Origin: Actibacterium sp. XHP0104
GTDB lineage: Bacteria; Pseudomonadota; Alphaproteobacteria; Rhodobacterales; Rhodobacteraceae
Direction of reading: 5' to 3'
Assembly: GCF_025751515.1 (NCBI RefSeq)
Contig: NZ_JAOWLE010000008.1
Location: 57,071-121,070 of the forward strand
Length of the DNA: 64,000 bases
Shown: positions 1-9,347 of the stretch, piece by piece
Numbering within the stretch: the stretch's first letter is position 1
Layout: each line of letters begins with the position of its first letter
The notes under the pieces: generated by a model
Told to the model about the DNA's origin: nothing
Databases searched by the model: none
Seen by the model: only the letters and a program-made list of their open reading frames with translations
Program-made: the position numbers and the translations under genes

Positions 1-751
1 GCGTGTCGACCTCACCGCCATACAGCCAAACGGCGTCGGTCAGGTTCGGCGCGCCCTGGTAACGGTCGCCGGTGCCATCTTCCATGTGGCACGAGGCACA
101 GTTGTCGAGGAACACGGTTTCACCCGCAGCAGCCAGGGTGGCGTCGGCCTCCTGGTTGGAAATCTGGCGGACATAGTGGACCACCTGATCGATTTCCTCA
201 GCTTCTAGGATCTCGCCGAACTTGGGCATTTCCGAGTAACGGGCATCGGGATCCTGCTCGTTGCGGATGCCGTGCGACACGGTGAGGTGGATATCCTCGA
301 TCGTGCCGCCCCACAGCCAGTCGTCGTCCAGCAGGTTGGGATAGCCCGCACCCTGGACACCGGCCGCACCCGACCCGTGGCACTGGGCGCACCAGGTCTG
401 GAACACGGCTTTACCGGCGTTGACCGAGTAGTTCATCAGCTCGGGGTTCGACGGAATCTCGGTCAGCTCGGCCACGATCAGCTTGGCTTCGACCGGGGCA
501 TTCATGTCGTCAAAACGCTGAATGTCGGCCGCCACGTTGGCGCGGGTCGAGAAACCCAGAAGCCCCGGAGTAGCCTCTTTCAGAAGCGGCCATGCCGGAT
601 AGGCGATCGAGTAACCGATGCCCCAGATGATGGTCAGATAGAAGGTCCACAGCCACCAGCGCGGCAGGGGGTTGTTGAACTCTTCGATGCCGTCCCAGGA
701 ATGGCCCGTGGTTTCGGGATCACCCGGGTTCTTGTTCTTGTCGGTGCTCAT
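1..751 (-). CDS. ccoP: cbb3-type cytochrome c oxidase subunit III (dihaem), 3' end cut by window
   Basis: Membrane-anchored dihaem c-type cytochrome that passes electrons from the bc1 complex or soluble cytochrome c to CcoO/CcoN in the high-affinity cbb3 oxidase. About 250 residues are present of the roughly 290 usual for the family; the C-terminus lies beyond base 1. An N-terminal cytoplasmic stretch precedes one transmembrane helix (about residues 33-52). The two haem c motifs are visible as CAQCH at residues 121-125 and CASCH at 218-222. The ATG at 749-751 has a GGAGG-type ribosome site and overlaps the ccoQ stop (ATGA), so the two are probably translationally coupled. It is last in ccoNOQP. 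Identity is firm from motifs and operon order. Confidence 0.97.
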   Translation of the reverse strand, partial: MSTDKNKNPGDPETTGHSWDGIEEFNNPLPRWWLWTFYLTIIWGIGYSIAYPAWPLLKEATPGLLGFSTRANVAADIQRFDDMNAPVEAKLIVAELTEIPSNPELMNYSVNAGKAVFQTWCAQCHGSGAAGVQGAGYPNLLDDDWLWGGTIEDIHLTVSHGIRNEQDPDARYSEMPKFGEILEAEEIDQVVHYVRQISNQEADATLAAAGETVFLDNCASCHMEDGTGDRYQGAPNLTDAVWLYGGEVDT

Positions 752-957
752 GTCCGCGCCTCCTTAATATGCGCGCCGTTCGTATCGTCGTCGCAGGCGG
801 GTTTGTTCTCATGCCGGAAAGGGATGTTGGCTGTGTCGCGGTATCCCCGGGTGCTGCCTGGGCGAAACGCCCAGACAATCACACCCAGGAAGAACACGGT
901 CATGGCCAGCAACGCCCAGCTGTCGGCGAATTCTCGCAGCAGGGAGTAAGTGTCCAT
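748..957 (-). CDS. ccoQ: cbb3-type cytochrome c oxidase subunit IV
   Basis: Small single-span subunit (69 residues) of cbb3 oxidase; in Rhodobacter it stabilises the complex against oxygen and takes part in redox signalling. One hydrophobic helix spans about residues 14-32, followed by a polar cytoplasmic tail. A GTG lies directly upstream at 958-960, but the AGGAGG at about 962-967 is better spaced for the ATG at 955-957, so I start there. Its stop overlaps the ccoP start by 4 bp and it follows ccoO by about 10 bp. The call rests on size, hydropathy and its fixed position between ccoO and ccoP. Confidence 0.93.
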   Translation of the reverse strand: MDTYSLLREFADSWALLAMTVFFLGVIVWAFRPGSTRGYRDTANIPFRHENKPACDDDTNGAHIKEART

Positions 958-966
958 CACGCCCTC

Positions 967-1692
967 CTAGCGGCTCGCGTCCGGCTCGAAGGTCGAGAAG
1001 TCGACCAGCGTGCCCAGCATTTGCAGATAGGCAACCAGAGCGTCCATTTCCGAGATACCCGGCTGGCCGTCAAAGTTGCGAACCTGAGCGCCCGGATAAC
1101 GTTCCAGCAGACCGTCGGTATCGCCCCAGGGGTCGATTTGAACCGCATAGTCGGCCTGTGCGTTTTCCAGCATCTCTTCGGTGTAGGGCACACCCACAAA
1201 GGCGTTCGTGCGCATCGTGTCTTCGATGTATTTGCCATCGATCATACGATTAAGCAGGAAGCCATATTTGGGCATCACCGACTCCGGCACCACCGACTGC
1301 GGGTCAACCAGGTGGTCGACGTGCCACTCGTCCGAGTAACGGCCGCCCACGCGGGCCAGGTCAGGCCCGGTCCGCTTGGAGCCCCACTGGAACGGGTGGT
1401 CGTACATCGACTCGGCCGCCAGGCTGTAGTGGCCATAGCGTTCGACCTCGTCGCGCATCGGACGGATCATCTGGCTGTGGCAGACATAGCAGCCTTCGCG
1501 GATGTAGATGTTCCGGCCTTCCAGTTCGAGCGGCGAGTAGGGCCGCATGCCGTCCACCTCTTCGATGGTGTTCTCGAGGTAGAACAGCGGTGCGATTTCC
1601 ACGATGCCGCCGATGGTGACAACCAGGAAGCTGAAGATCAGCAGGAGCGTCGCGTTGGTCTCGAGGATCTTATGTTTATCGAGAATAGCCAT
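967..1692 (-). CDS. ccoO: cbb3-type cytochrome c oxidase subunit II (monohaem)
   Basis: Monohaem cytochrome c subunit of cbb3 oxidase, 241 residues. An N-terminal signal-anchor helix (about residues 14-36) holds the haem domain on the periplasmic side. The single haem c motif is CYVCH at residues 68-72, followed by the family sequence [10 protein letters not shown], and the axial-Met region lies near VMPKYGF. The start at 1690-1692 has a GGGAGGAAG ribosome site. It follows ccoN by 14 bp and precedes ccoQ in the operon. Length and motifs are normal for the family. Confidence 0.97.
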   Translation of the reverse strand: MAILDKHKILETNATLLLIFSFLVVTIGGIVEIAPLFYLENTIEEVDGMRPYSPLELEGRNIYIREGCYVCHSQMIRPMRDEVERYGHYSLAAESMYDHPFQWGSKRTGPDLARVGGRYSDEWHVDHLVDPQSVVPESVMPKYGFLLNRMIDGKYIEDTMRTNAFVGVPYTEEMLENAQADYAVQIDPWGDTDGLLERYPGAQVRNFDGQPGISEMDALVAYLQMLGTLVDFSTFEPDASR

Positions 1693-1706
1693 TTCTGCTT
1701 CCTCCC

Positions 1707-3305
1707 TTATTCAGCGGGAACCGCGTCCGGGGCTTCGGCAGCAGCCGGAACCGAGACGACGGTTTTCCACAGGTTGTAGCACATGATCAGCGCACCAGCG
1801 ATGAACAGCAGGCCACCCGTACCACGCACCACATACATCGGCAGTTTCGCGGCAACGGTGTCGGCGAACGAGTTCACCAGGAAGCCCTGCGCGTCAACTT
1901 CGCGCCACATCAGGCCTTCCATGATACCGGTCACCCACATGGCGGCGGCGTACAGAATGATGCCGATGGTGGCGAGCCAGAAGTGCCAGCTGACCAGGGT
2001 CAGGCTATACAGGCGCTCACGGTTCCACAGCTTGGGCACCAGGAAGTACAGCGCGCCAAAGGTGATCATGCCGTTCCAGCCCAGAGCACCCGAGTGCACG
2101 TGACCGATCGTCCAGTCCGTGTAGTGCGACAGCGAGTTCACGGCGCGGATCGACATCATCGGACCCTCGAAGGTCGACATGCCGTAGAAGCCGATCGAGA
2201 TCACCATCATACGGATCACCGGGTCGGTGCGCAGCTTGTCCCAGGCACCCGACAGGGTCATCAGGCCGTTGATCATGCCGCCCCACGAGGGCATCCACAG
2301 GATCACCGAGAACACCATGCCCAGCGTACCGGCCCAGTCGGGCAGCGCGGTATAGTGCAGGTGGTGCGGACCAGCCCAGATATACAGGAAGATCAGGGCC
2401 CAGAAGTGGATGATCGACAGTTTATACGAATAAACCGGACGTTCGGCCTGCTTCGGCACGAAATAGTACATCATGCCCAGGAAGCCGGCGGTCAGGAAGA
2501 AGCCCACGGCGTTGTGGCCGTACCACCACTGGGTCATGGCGTCTTGCACACCGGCAAACACCTGAACCGACTTCGAGCCGAAGATCGACACCGGAACCGA
2601 CAGGTTGTTGACCACGTGCAGCATGGCAACCGTGACGATGAACGCCAGGTAGAACCAGTTGGCGACGTAGATGTGCTTTTCTTTACGCTTGATGATCGTG
2701 CCCAGGAACACGGCCAGGTAAACCACCCAGACGACGGTCAGCCACAGGTCGACATACCATTCCGGCTCAGCATATTCCTTCGACTGGGTCGCGCCCAGCA
2801 GATAGCCGGTTGCCGCCAGCACGATGACCAGCTGATAACCCCAGAACACGAACCAGCCGGCATTGCCGCCCCACAGCCGCGTGGCCGAGGTTCGCTGCAC
2901 CACGTAGAACGAGGTGGCGATCAGCGCGTTGCCGCCAAAGGCGAAAATCACGGCCGAGGTGTGCAGCGGACGCAGGCGGCCAAAGTTGGCATAGCCCTGT
3001 GCCCATTCAAAGTTCAGGCTCGGAAACGCCAGCTGGAACGCGATGAACGTCCCTGCGGCAAAGCCGACCACGCCCCAAAGGGCGGTTGCGATCACACCGG
3101 CCCGGACGACGCCGTCCATGTAACCGGAAGTATCTACAGTTTTCTCGTTCCCAGCAGTGCGGACCGTATAGATAAACATGCCGGCAGCGGCCAGCATAAC
3201 GGTCAGAGCATTCACCAGGTAGGCAATGTCACGGGCGTAGTTCGCGGCAATCGCGGCAAGAACCGCAATCACGCCGAACACGACCATCTTTGCATAATCC
3301 CACAT
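1707..3305 (-). CDS. ccoN: cbb3-type cytochrome c oxidase catalytic subunit I
   Basis: Catalytic haem-copper subunit (532 residues) of the high-affinity terminal oxidase, reducing O2 with haem b and the b3-CuB centre and pumping protons. The protein is a multi-span helical bundle; conserved blocks include the histidine-rich [12 protein letters not shown] and the [13 protein letters not shown] segment that supplies CuB/haem ligands. An upstream in-frame ATG at 3321-3323 exists, but the ATG at 3303-3305 gives the family N-terminus MWDYAK and has AAGGGA at proper spacing, so I use it. It heads ccoNOQP. An FNR box (3398-3411) lies about 99 bp upstream, consistent with anaerobic/microaerobic activation. 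Confidence 0.97.
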   Translation of the reverse strand: MWDYAKMVVFGVIAVLAAIAANYARDIAYLVNALTVMLAAAGMFIYTVRTAGNEKTVDTSGYMDGVVRAGVIATALWGVVGFAAGTFIAFQLAFPSLNFEWAQGYANFGRLRPLHTSAVIFAFGGNALIATSFYVVQRTSATRLWGGNAGWFVFWGYQLVIVLAATGYLLGATQSKEYAEPEWYVDLWLTVVWVVYLAVFLGTIIKRKEKHIYVANWFYLAFIVTVAMLHVVNNLSVPVSIFGSKSVQVFAGVQDAMTQWWYGHNAVGFFLTAGFLGMMYYFVPKQAERPVYSYKLSIIHFWALIFLYIWAGPHHLHYTALPDWAGTLGMVFSVILWMPSWGGMINGLMTLSGAWDKLRTDPVIRMMVISIGFYGMSTFEGPMMSIRAVNSLSHYTDWTIGHVHSGALGWNGMITFGALYFLVPKLWNRERLYSLTLVSWHFWLATIGIILYAAAMWVTGIMEGLMWREVDAQGFLVNSFADTVAAKLPMYVVRGTGGLLFIAGALIMCYNLWKTVVSVPAAAEAPDAVPAE

Positions 3306-3397
3306 CGTGCGTCCCTTCGTCATTCCCGACCGCGATTCGTCGCGGCTCGGGCTACTTTTCCACGAATGCGGTATGGCCGCGAGAGGAGTCTCGAACC

Positions 3398-3411
3398 TTG
3401 ATCCATATCAA
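3398..3411. promoter_or_regulatory. FNR/FnrL box between ccoN and the universal stress protein gene
   Basis: TTGAT-CCAT-ATCAA is a perfect FNR half-site palindrome in the divergent spacer. Its centre is about 99 bp from the ccoN start and 93 bp from the usp start, so it could activate either or both. A gene for an FnrL-type regulator lies 1 kb away. Confidence 0.9.
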
Positions 3412-3497
3412 GGCGCGCGCCGATAGGCGGGCGATGCTGCTGAAAGCGCTACGAAAGTCGCACAAGCGACACAAGAACTGCGCAACAGGAGGTAAAG

Positions 3498-4337
3498 ATG
3501 GCCTACAAGACCATTCTCACGGTCGTTACGGATGCGGATCTGACCCAATCGGCCCTGGACGCCGCCATCGCGATGGCCAATCGCGAAGACGCGCATCTCG
3601 ACGTGCTGTGCCTGGGGCTCGACCGCACCCAAACCGGATACTATTTCGCTGGCGCCAATGCGGTGTTGCTGCAGGAAACCCTGCAGCGCGCCCAGCATGA
3701 CGCCACTCGAATCGAAGAGGCCGTGCGCAAGCGCATGTCGGGCGAGACCATGCGCTGGGCCAGCGAAACCGCCGTGGCCCAGATCACCGCCCTGTCCCCG
3801 CTGATCGCCGGCTGGGCACGATTCGCGGATCTGGTGATTCTGCCCAAACCCTATGGCCCCAACCTGGGCATCGAACATGAAACCATCGTCGAGGCCGCCC
3901 TGTTCGACGGCCAGGTGCCCGTGATGATCGCCCCGCACGGCGTCGATCTGGCGCGCACCGGCAATCGCATCGCCGTGGCCTGGAACCAAAGCGCCGAGGC
4001 CATGACCGCGATCCGCGCCGCCCTGCCCCTGCTGGCGGCGGCCGATCTGGTCGACATCACCGTGATCGACCCGCCCCAGCACGGCCCCGACCGGTCAGAC
4101 CCCGGCGGGCTGCTGTCACAGATGCTGGGCCGCCACGGCGCCCGCACCGAGATCACGGTGCTGGCCAAGACCATGCCGCGGATCTCGGATGTTCTGTTGC
4201 GGCACGTGGCCGACATGAATGCCGATATGGTGGTGATGGGCGCCTATGGTCACTCGCGCTTCCGCGAGGCGATCCTGGGCGGAGCGACCCGCAACATGCT
4301 GGAAAGCGCCACCGTTCCGGTGCTGCTGGCGCATTAG
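3498..4337 (+). CDS. universal stress protein, tandem UspA domains
   Basis: Cytoplasmic protein of 279 residues made of two UspA-like domains (about 1-140 and 150-279). The second domain keeps the ATP-binding signature G-x2-G-x9-G-(S/T) type sequence MGAYGHSRFREAILGGATRN near the C-terminus; the first is degenerate there. The ribosome site AGGAGG sits 6 bp before the ATG. It is divergent from ccoN across an FNR box and convergent with fnrL, leaving only 3 bp between stop codons. Usp genes in FNR regulons commonly support survival under low oxygen; that role here is inference from the box. Confidence 0.9.
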   Translation: MAYKTILTVVTDADLTQSALDAAIAMANREDAHLDVLCLGLDRTQTGYYFAGANAVLLQETLQRAQHDATRIEEAVRKRMSGETMRWASETAVAQITALSPLIAGWARFADLVILPKPYGPNLGIEHETIVEAALFDGQVPVMIAPHGVDLARTGNRIAVAWNQSAEAMTAIRAALPLLAAADLVDITVIDPPQHGPDRSDPGGLLSQMLGRHGARTEITVLAKTMPRISDVLLRHVADMNADMVVMGAYGHSRFREAILGGATRNMLESATVPVLLAH

Positions 4338-4340
4338 GGC

Positions 4341-5087
4341 CTAGACGAAAACGCCGCCGTCCGTGTCGTCGCCGGTCTCATCAAGAAGGCGCTCCATGTC
4401 GGGCACCGTCACGTGGCGCTTGCCTTCCAGCTCGATCACGCCGTCGCGTTTCAGCGCGCTGATCTGGCGGCTGACCGTTTCCAGGGTCAGCCCCAGGTAA
4501 TCGGCCATGGCCTCGCGCGTCAGCGGCAGATCGAACACGATCTTGCCCGATGCGGCCGACAGTTTCAGCGTCGCATCGCGGCGGGCAATGATGGCCAGCA
4601 GGCTGGCAATCTTTTCGCGCGCCGTCTTGCGGCCCAAAAGCAGCATCCACTCGCGCGCGGCATCCAGCTCGTCCAGGGTCATCTCAAGCAGACGCTGGCC
4701 GATATGCGGCGTGCGCGACATCAGCTCTTCGAACGGTTTCTTGCGGAAACAGCACATCGTCAGACGCGTCGTCGCAACGACATTGTAGGCGGCAGTGTCG
4801 CGCCCCGGACGCCCGGCAAAATCCGACGGCAGCAACAGACCCACCATCTGGGTGCGCCCGTCCTCCATCGTCTGGGTCAGGGTCGCGATGCCCTCAACCA
4901 CGGAGGCCACGAAATCCATCCGGTCGCCGGCCCAGATCACCGTCTGACCGGCCTCGAAGCTGCGGTAGTATTTCATGCCTTCCAGCGACTGCAGCTCGTC
5001 CGCATCACAGCGCGCGCAGACAGCCCTGTGGCGAATGGGGCAATTACTGCACTCGACATGCGAGAAAGCGTGATCTTGAGCAGCCAT
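4341..5087 (-). CDS. fnrL: FnrL, oxygen-sensing Crp/Fnr transcriptional regulator
   Basis: Global activator of anaerobic/microaerobic genes; an oxygen-labile [4Fe-4S] cluster controls dimerisation and DNA binding. The 248-residue form starting at 5085-5087 has the N-terminal cysteine cluster C13, C16, C24 and C27 (VECSNCPIRHRAVCARC), a cyclic-nucleotide-like beta-barrel, the dimer helix and a C-terminal helix-turn-helix whose recognition helix reads LETVSRQISAL; the E..SR pattern matches FNR-class recognition of TTGAT. A longer in-frame start at 5171 would run through the regulatory region and into hemN, so I reject it. No strong Shine-Dalgarno precedes the chosen ATG. A perfect FNR box lies 13 bp upstream, so autoregulation is likely. 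Confidence 0.95.
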   Translation of the reverse strand: MAAQDHAFSHVECSNCPIRHRAVCARCDADELQSLEGMKYYRSFEAGQTVIWAGDRMDFVASVVEGIATLTQTMEDGRTQMVGLLLPSDFAGRPGRDTAAYNVVATTRLTMCCFRKKPFEELMSRTPHIGQRLLEMTLDELDAAREWMLLLGRKTAREKIASLLAIIARRDATLKLSAASGKIVFDLPLTREAMADYLGLTLETVSRQISALKRDGVIELEGKRHVTVPDMERLLDETGDDTDGGVFV

Positions 5088-5100
5088 GGAGGACTCGTTT

Positions 5101-5114
5101 TTGATTTCGATCAA
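5101..5114. promoter_or_regulatory. FNR/FnrL box between fnrL and hemN
   Basis: TTGAT-TTCG-ATCAA, perfect half-sites. Its centre is about 42 bp before the hemN ATG and about 20 bp before the fnrL ATG. For hemN this is class II activator geometry; for fnrL the site would overlap or lie downstream of the promoter, suggesting negative autoregulation. Confidence 0.9.
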
Positions 5115-5148
5115 TGTTTGGCCCGTGGCCATAGCTACACCTAGGCGA

Positions 5149-6504
5149 ATGAACACCGAATCGCAACTCACCCGGCTAGGACTGTTCGACGCCCGGGTGC
5201 CACGGTATACCAGTTATCCCACGGCACCACATTTTTCCGCGTCGGTCAACGAAGGCCACTTTACCGACTGGATCCAGGCCATCCCCGGTGGGTCGCAGAT
5301 TTCCCTTTATATTCATGTGCCTTTCTGCCGTCGGCTGTGCTGGTTCTGCGCCTGCCGCACCCAGGGTACACGCACCAATTCGCCCGTTCAGGCCTATGTC
5401 GAAACGCTTAAGGCCGAGTTGGCCCTGCTGCGCCGGCACCTGCCGCGGAGCGTCACCTTGTCGCGGCTGCATTGGGGGGGCGGAACCCCCACCCTGCTGA
5501 CACCCGACATGATGCGCGACCTGACCGATTCCATCTTCGATGTGGTGCAACTGGGCGAAAATGCCGAATTCTCGGTAGAAATCGACCCCAACGAGATCGA
5601 CGGAGACCGCCTTGACGTGCTGGCGGCGGCGGGCATGAACCGCGCCTCGATCGGGGTGCAGGACTTTGACCCGCAGATCCAGGAAGTCATCGGCCGCATC
5701 CAAAGCTACGACCTGACCCGCCAGGCCGCCGACATGATCCGCGAGCGTGGCATCATCAGCCTGAACGCCGACATCCTGTTCGGCCTGCCGCACCAGTCGC
5801 GCGAACGCATCACCGAAAGCGTGCAGAAACTGCTGTCTCTGACCCCCGACCGGGTCGCGCTTTACGGCTACGCCCATGTGCCCTGGATGGCCAAGCGCCA
5901 GCAGATGCTGCCCTCGGACGCGCTGCCCACCCCCGAGGAACGGCTGCAACTCTTTGAAACCGCCCGCCGGCTGTTCCTGTGGGACGACTACCGCGAGATC
6001 GGCATCGACCACTTCGCCCGCCCCGGCGACGGGCTAGAGGTCGCCCAACGCACCGGTCGCCTGCGCCGCAACTTCCAGGGCTATACCGACGATACCGCCG
6101 ATGTGCTGATCGGTCTGGGCGCCTCGTCGATCTCGCGCTTCCCGCAAGGCTTTGCGCAGAACCTGTCCTCGACCTCGGAATATACCGGCCGCGTGCGCGA
6201 AGGCCGCTTTGCCACCGGGCGCGGTCACATCTTTACCCCCGACGACAAGCTGCGCTCGCGCATGATCGAGGCACTGATGTGCGACTTCCGCATCGACGCC
6301 GCCGAAATGAAATCCAGCTTCGGCATCACCGATGCTCAGCTCGACGCCTTGTTCCGCCCGATCAAGGACACGTTCGGCGACATGGTCGAACTTAGCCAAG
6401 ACGGCCTCTTCGTCCCGCAAAAGGGCCGCCCCCTAACGCGGATAATCGCCCGCGGGTTTGACGCCTACGACCTCAGCAAGGCCGGCCACAGCTCGGCCAT
6501 CTAG
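5149..6504 (+). CDS. hemN: oxygen-independent coproporphyrinogen III oxidase (radical SAM)
   Basis: Radical SAM enzyme (451 residues) converting coproporphyrinogen III to protoporphyrinogen IX without O2, needed for haem and tetrapyrrole synthesis at low oxygen. The cluster motif is C60-x3-C64-x2-C67-x-C69 in HVPFCRRLCWFCAC, including the fourth cysteine typical of HemN proper. The glycine-rich GGGTPT SAM motif follows at about residues 110-115. The ATG at 5149 gives the natural N-terminus ending in RVPRYTSYPTAPHF; an upstream ATG at 5086 would add 21 residues across the FNR box and is unlikely. It is divergent from fnrL. Genuine HemN rather than HemW, judging from the cysteine pattern and context. 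Confidence 0.96.
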   Translation: MNTESQLTRLGLFDARVPRYTSYPTAPHFSASVNEGHFTDWIQAIPGGSQISLYIHVPFCRRLCWFCACRTQGTRTNSPVQAYVETLKAELALLRRHLPRSVTLSRLHWGGGTPTLLTPDMMRDLTDSIFDVVQLGENAEFSVEIDPNEIDGDRLDVLAAAGMNRASIGVQDFDPQIQEVIGRIQSYDLTRQAADMIRERGIISLNADILFGLPHQSRERITESVQKLLSLTPDRVALYGYAHVPWMAKRQQMLPSDALPTPEERLQLFETARRLFLWDDYREIGIDHFARPGDGLEVAQRTGRLRRNFQGYTDDTADVLIGLGASSISRFPQGFAQNLSSTSEYTGRVREGRFATGRGHIFTPDDKLRSRMIEALMCDFRIDAAEMKSSFGITDAQLDALFRPIKDTFGDMVELSQDGLFVPQKGRPLTRIIARGFDAYDLSKAGHSSAI

Positions 6505-6509
6505 GCGCC

Positions 6510-6580
6510 TTGGGGCTCTGCCCCAAACCCCGGGATATTTATGCGAAAAAGAAGGGCATTCTTCTTTGTTGAAATATCCC
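6510..6580. repeat. palindromic intergenic repeat acting as a likely bidirectional terminator
   Basis: Between the convergent hemN and yejF genes. A first hairpin TTGGGG-CTCTG-CCCCAA (6510-6526) is followed by a long palindrome: GGGATATTT (6532-6540) pairs with AAATATCCC (6572-6580), and AAAGAAG (6548-6554) with CTTCTTT (6561-6567). The left half resembles a sequence at 36873-36916 on the other strand, so this is a dispersed family. Confidence 0.75.
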
Positions 6581-6649
6581 CGCCGGAGGCACCCTGAGCG
6601 GCGCAGCCGCGAGGCATAACTTGTGCGCCGCCAGGCGCGCACCGCCAGA

Positions 6650-8239
6650 TCACCCTTGCCCGAATGCCGCCTGCATCAGCGTGCGGGTATAGTCGGAACG
6701 CGGCGCGTCGAAAATCGTGGCACTGTCGCCCGCCTCGACGATATCGCCCTGCTTCATCACGATCACCTTGTGTGACAAGGCGCGCACAACCTTCAGGTCG
6801 TGGCTGATGAACAGATAGGCCAGCCCATAGCGCCGCTGCAAATCGCGCAACAGATCGACGATCTGCACCTGCACGGTCATGTCCAGCGCCGAGGTCGGCT
6901 CGTCCAGCACCAGCAGCTTGGGCCGCAGGATCATCGCTCGGGCGATGGCGATGCGCTGGCGTTGCCCGCCGGAAAACTCATGCGGATAGCGGTGCATCAT
7001 CTCGGGGCGCAGGCCGACCTCGGTCAGGATGTCGGCCACCATCTGGCGGCGGTCCTGCCCCGGTTCCAGCCCATGCACGCCCAGTCCTTCGGCGACGATC
7101 TGTTCGATGGTCATACGCGGGCTGAGTGATCCGTAGGGGTCCTGGAACACGATCTGCATGTCGCGCCGCAGCGGCCGCAGCTGTTTCGAGCTGCGCCCTT
7201 GGATATCCTCGCCCAGATAGCGAATGCCCCCCTGCGACGAGATCAGCCGCATGATCGCCAGCGCCAGCGTGGTCTTACCCGACCCCGACTCCCCCACGAT
7301 GCCCAGCGTTTCACCGGCGCGCACGTCGATCGAGGCGTCGTTCACCGCCTTGACGTGCCCCACCGTGCGGCGCATCAGCCCGCGCTGGATCGGGAACCAG
7401 ACGCGCAGGGCGTTGGTTTCGACGATCACCGGCGCCTCTGCCGGTACCGGGTCGGGGCGGCCGGTGGGCTCGGCCCCCAGCAGTTTGCGGGTATAGGGAT
7501 GCTGTGGGTTGGCGAAAATCTCGGCCGTGGCGCCGGTTTCGACAATCTCGCCGTCCTTCATCACGCAGACCCGGTCGGCAATGCGGCGCACGATGCCAAG
7601 GTCATGGGTGATGAACAGCAGGCTCATATCCTCGGATGTCTTCAGATCCGCCAAGAGGTCCAGGATCTGCGCCTGAATGGTCACGTCCAGCGCGGTGGTC
7701 GGCTCGTCCGCGATCAACAGATCCGGCCCGTTGGCCAGCGCCATGGCGATCATCACGCGCTGGCGCTGCCCGCCCGACAGCTGGTGCGGATAGGCGTTCA
7801 GCCGGGTTTCGGGGTCGCGGATGCCGACCTTGATCAACAGTTCGATGATCCGCGCGCGCACCGCGTCGCCGGTCAGCCCCTGATGCAACTCGATACTCTC
7901 GCGCAGCTGTTTTTCCAGCGTGTGCAGCGGGTTGAGCGAGGTCATCGGCTCCTGAAAGATGAAACTGATGTCATTGCCGCGCACCTTGCGCAGCAGGGCC
8001 TTGTCGGCCCCGACCATCTGTTGGCCCTCATAGGTAATCGACCCGGTGATCGTCGCGCTTTCGGGCAGCAGGGATACCGACGACAGCGCCGTCACCGACT
8101 TGCCCGACCCGGATTCGCCCACCAGCGCCACTGTCTCGCCACGCGTGACGGTGAATGACACATCCCGCACCGCCGGGTGATCCTTGCCGTCCTGCCGGAA
8201 ACTGACCGACAGGTTCTTGACCTCCAGCACGCCGCTCAT
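6650..8239 (-). CDS. yejF: peptide ABC transporter, double ATPase subunit
   Basis: Fused two-domain ATPase (529 residues) energising the YejABEF oligopeptide importer at the inner membrane. Domain 1 has Walker A GESGSGKS at residues 41-48 and the signature LSGGQRQR; domain 2 begins around residue 280 with a second GESGSGKT and FSGGQRQR. Each domain carries the oligopeptide-transporter C-terminal extension. The start overlaps the yejE stop by 4 bp. It is last in yejABEF. In E. coli this system takes up microcin C; in several Alphaproteobacteria its relatives import murein peptides, so the substrate here is open. Confidence 0.93.
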   Translation of the reverse strand: MSGVLEVKNLSVSFRQDGKDHPAVRDVSFTVTRGETVALVGESGSGKSVTALSSVSLLPESATITGSITYEGQQMVGADKALLRKVRGNDISFIFQEPMTSLNPLHTLEKQLRESIELHQGLTGDAVRARIIELLIKVGIRDPETRLNAYPHQLSGGQRQRVMIAMALANGPDLLIADEPTTALDVTIQAQILDLLADLKTSEDMSLLFITHDLGIVRRIADRVCVMKDGEIVETGATAEIFANPQHPYTRKLLGAEPTGRPDPVPAEAPVIVETNALRVWFPIQRGLMRRTVGHVKAVNDASIDVRAGETLGIVGESGSGKTTLALAIMRLISSQGGIRYLGEDIQGRSSKQLRPLRRDMQIVFQDPYGSLSPRMTIEQIVAEGLGVHGLEPGQDRRQMVADILTEVGLRPEMMHRYPHEFSGGQRQRIAIARAMILRPKLLVLDEPTSALDMTVQVQIVDLLRDLQRRYGLAYLFISHDLKVVRALSHKVIVMKQGDIVEAGDSATIFDAPRSDYTRTLMQAAFGQG

Positions 8240-9345
8240 TGGAACGTCTTTCTGGGATCGAACGCGTCGCGCACGCCCTCAAAGATGAACACCAGCAGCG
8301 ACAGCATCAGCGCAAAGGTGAAAAACGCCGTAAAGGCCAGCCAGGGCGCCTGAAGGTTCTGTTTCGCCTGCAAGGTCAGCTCGCCCAGCGAGGGGGCCGA
8401 CGACGGCAAGCCAAAGCCCAGGAAATCAAGCGCGGCCAGCGAGCCGATCGTGCCGGTGATGATAAAGGGCAGCATGGTCAGCGTCGCCACCATGGCGTTG
8501 GGCAGCATGTGGCGGAACATGATCTTGGCATTGCTGACGCCCAACGCGCGGGCGGCGCGCACATATTCGAAATTGCGCGCGCGCAGGAACTCGGCCCGCA
8601 CCACGCCCACCAATGACGGCCAGCCAAACAGCGCCATCAGGAACACCAGCAACCAGAAACTGCGCCCCAGGATCGCGAAGAGGATAATGATGATGTAAAG
8701 CTGCGGGGTCGAGGACCAGATCTCGATCACGCGCTGAAAGATCAGATCGACCCAGCCGCCGAAATAGCCCTGCACCGCCCCGGCGACAATGCCGATGACC
8801 GAGGCGATCGAGGTCACGATCAGCGTGAACAGGATCGACAGGCGAAACCCGTAAATCACCCGCGCCAGAACATCGCGTGCCGTATCGTCGGTGCCCAGCC
8901 AGTGATCGGCATCGGGCGCCGAAGGCGCGGTGCCGCCGATATCGTTGACGGTGGAATAGCTATAGGGAATGGGCGGCCAGATCAGGCTGCCCTTTTCAAT
9001 CGCCTCGCCGGCAATCTCGCCATCGGCGGCATCCTCGATCAGGCCTTCGGGGTCATCCCAGCACTCTTCCAGCCCGCCGGTCACAATCAGGCATTGCACC
9101 TCGATATCGCGATAGACGGCCTCGGTTCGCAGATCGCCGCCGAACGCGGTTTCGGGATAGAAATTATAGATCGGCACGAAGGTCTCGCCGCGATAGCGCA
9201 CCAATATCGGCTTGTCGTTGGCCAGAACCTCGGCAAACAGCGACAGGCCGAACAGCACCGTGAAAATGATCAGCGACCACAGGGCGCGGCGGTTGCGCTT
9301 GAAGTTGCGCCAGCGGCGTTGGTTGAGCGGCGAGAGGGTGAACAT
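8236..9345 (-). CDS. yejE: peptide ABC transporter permease YejE
   Basis: Inner-membrane permease of about 369 residues. After an N-terminal basic segment and first transmembrane helix comes a long periplasmic stretch (about residues 45-150), then five further helices. The EAA-loop region lies at VRAARALGVSNAKIMFRHM and contacts the ATPase. A GTG at 9349-9351 overlaps the yejB stop, but GGGAGA is spaced better for the ATG at 9343-9345, which I use. C-terminus [13 protein letters not shown] is typical of YejE. It pairs with YejB to form the pore. Confidence 0.92.
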   Translation of the reverse strand: MFTLSPLNQRRWRNFKRNRRALWSLIIFTVLFGLSLFAEVLANDKPILVRYRGETFVPIYNFYPETAFGGDLRTEAVYRDIEVQCLIVTGGLEECWDDPEGLIEDAADGEIAGEAIEKGSLIWPPIPYSYSTVNDIGGTAPSAPDADHWLGTDDTARDVLARVIYGFRLSILFTLIVTSIASVIGIVAGAVQGYFGGWVDLIFQRVIEIWSSTPQLYIIIILFAILGRSFWLLVFLMALFGWPSLVGVVRAEFLRARNFEYVRAARALGVSNAKIMFRHMLPNAMVATLTMLPFIITGTIGSLAALDFLGFGLPSSAPSLGELTLQAKQNLQAPWLAFTAFFTFALMLSLLVFIFEGVRDAFDPRKTFQ

Positions 9346-9347
9346 GG

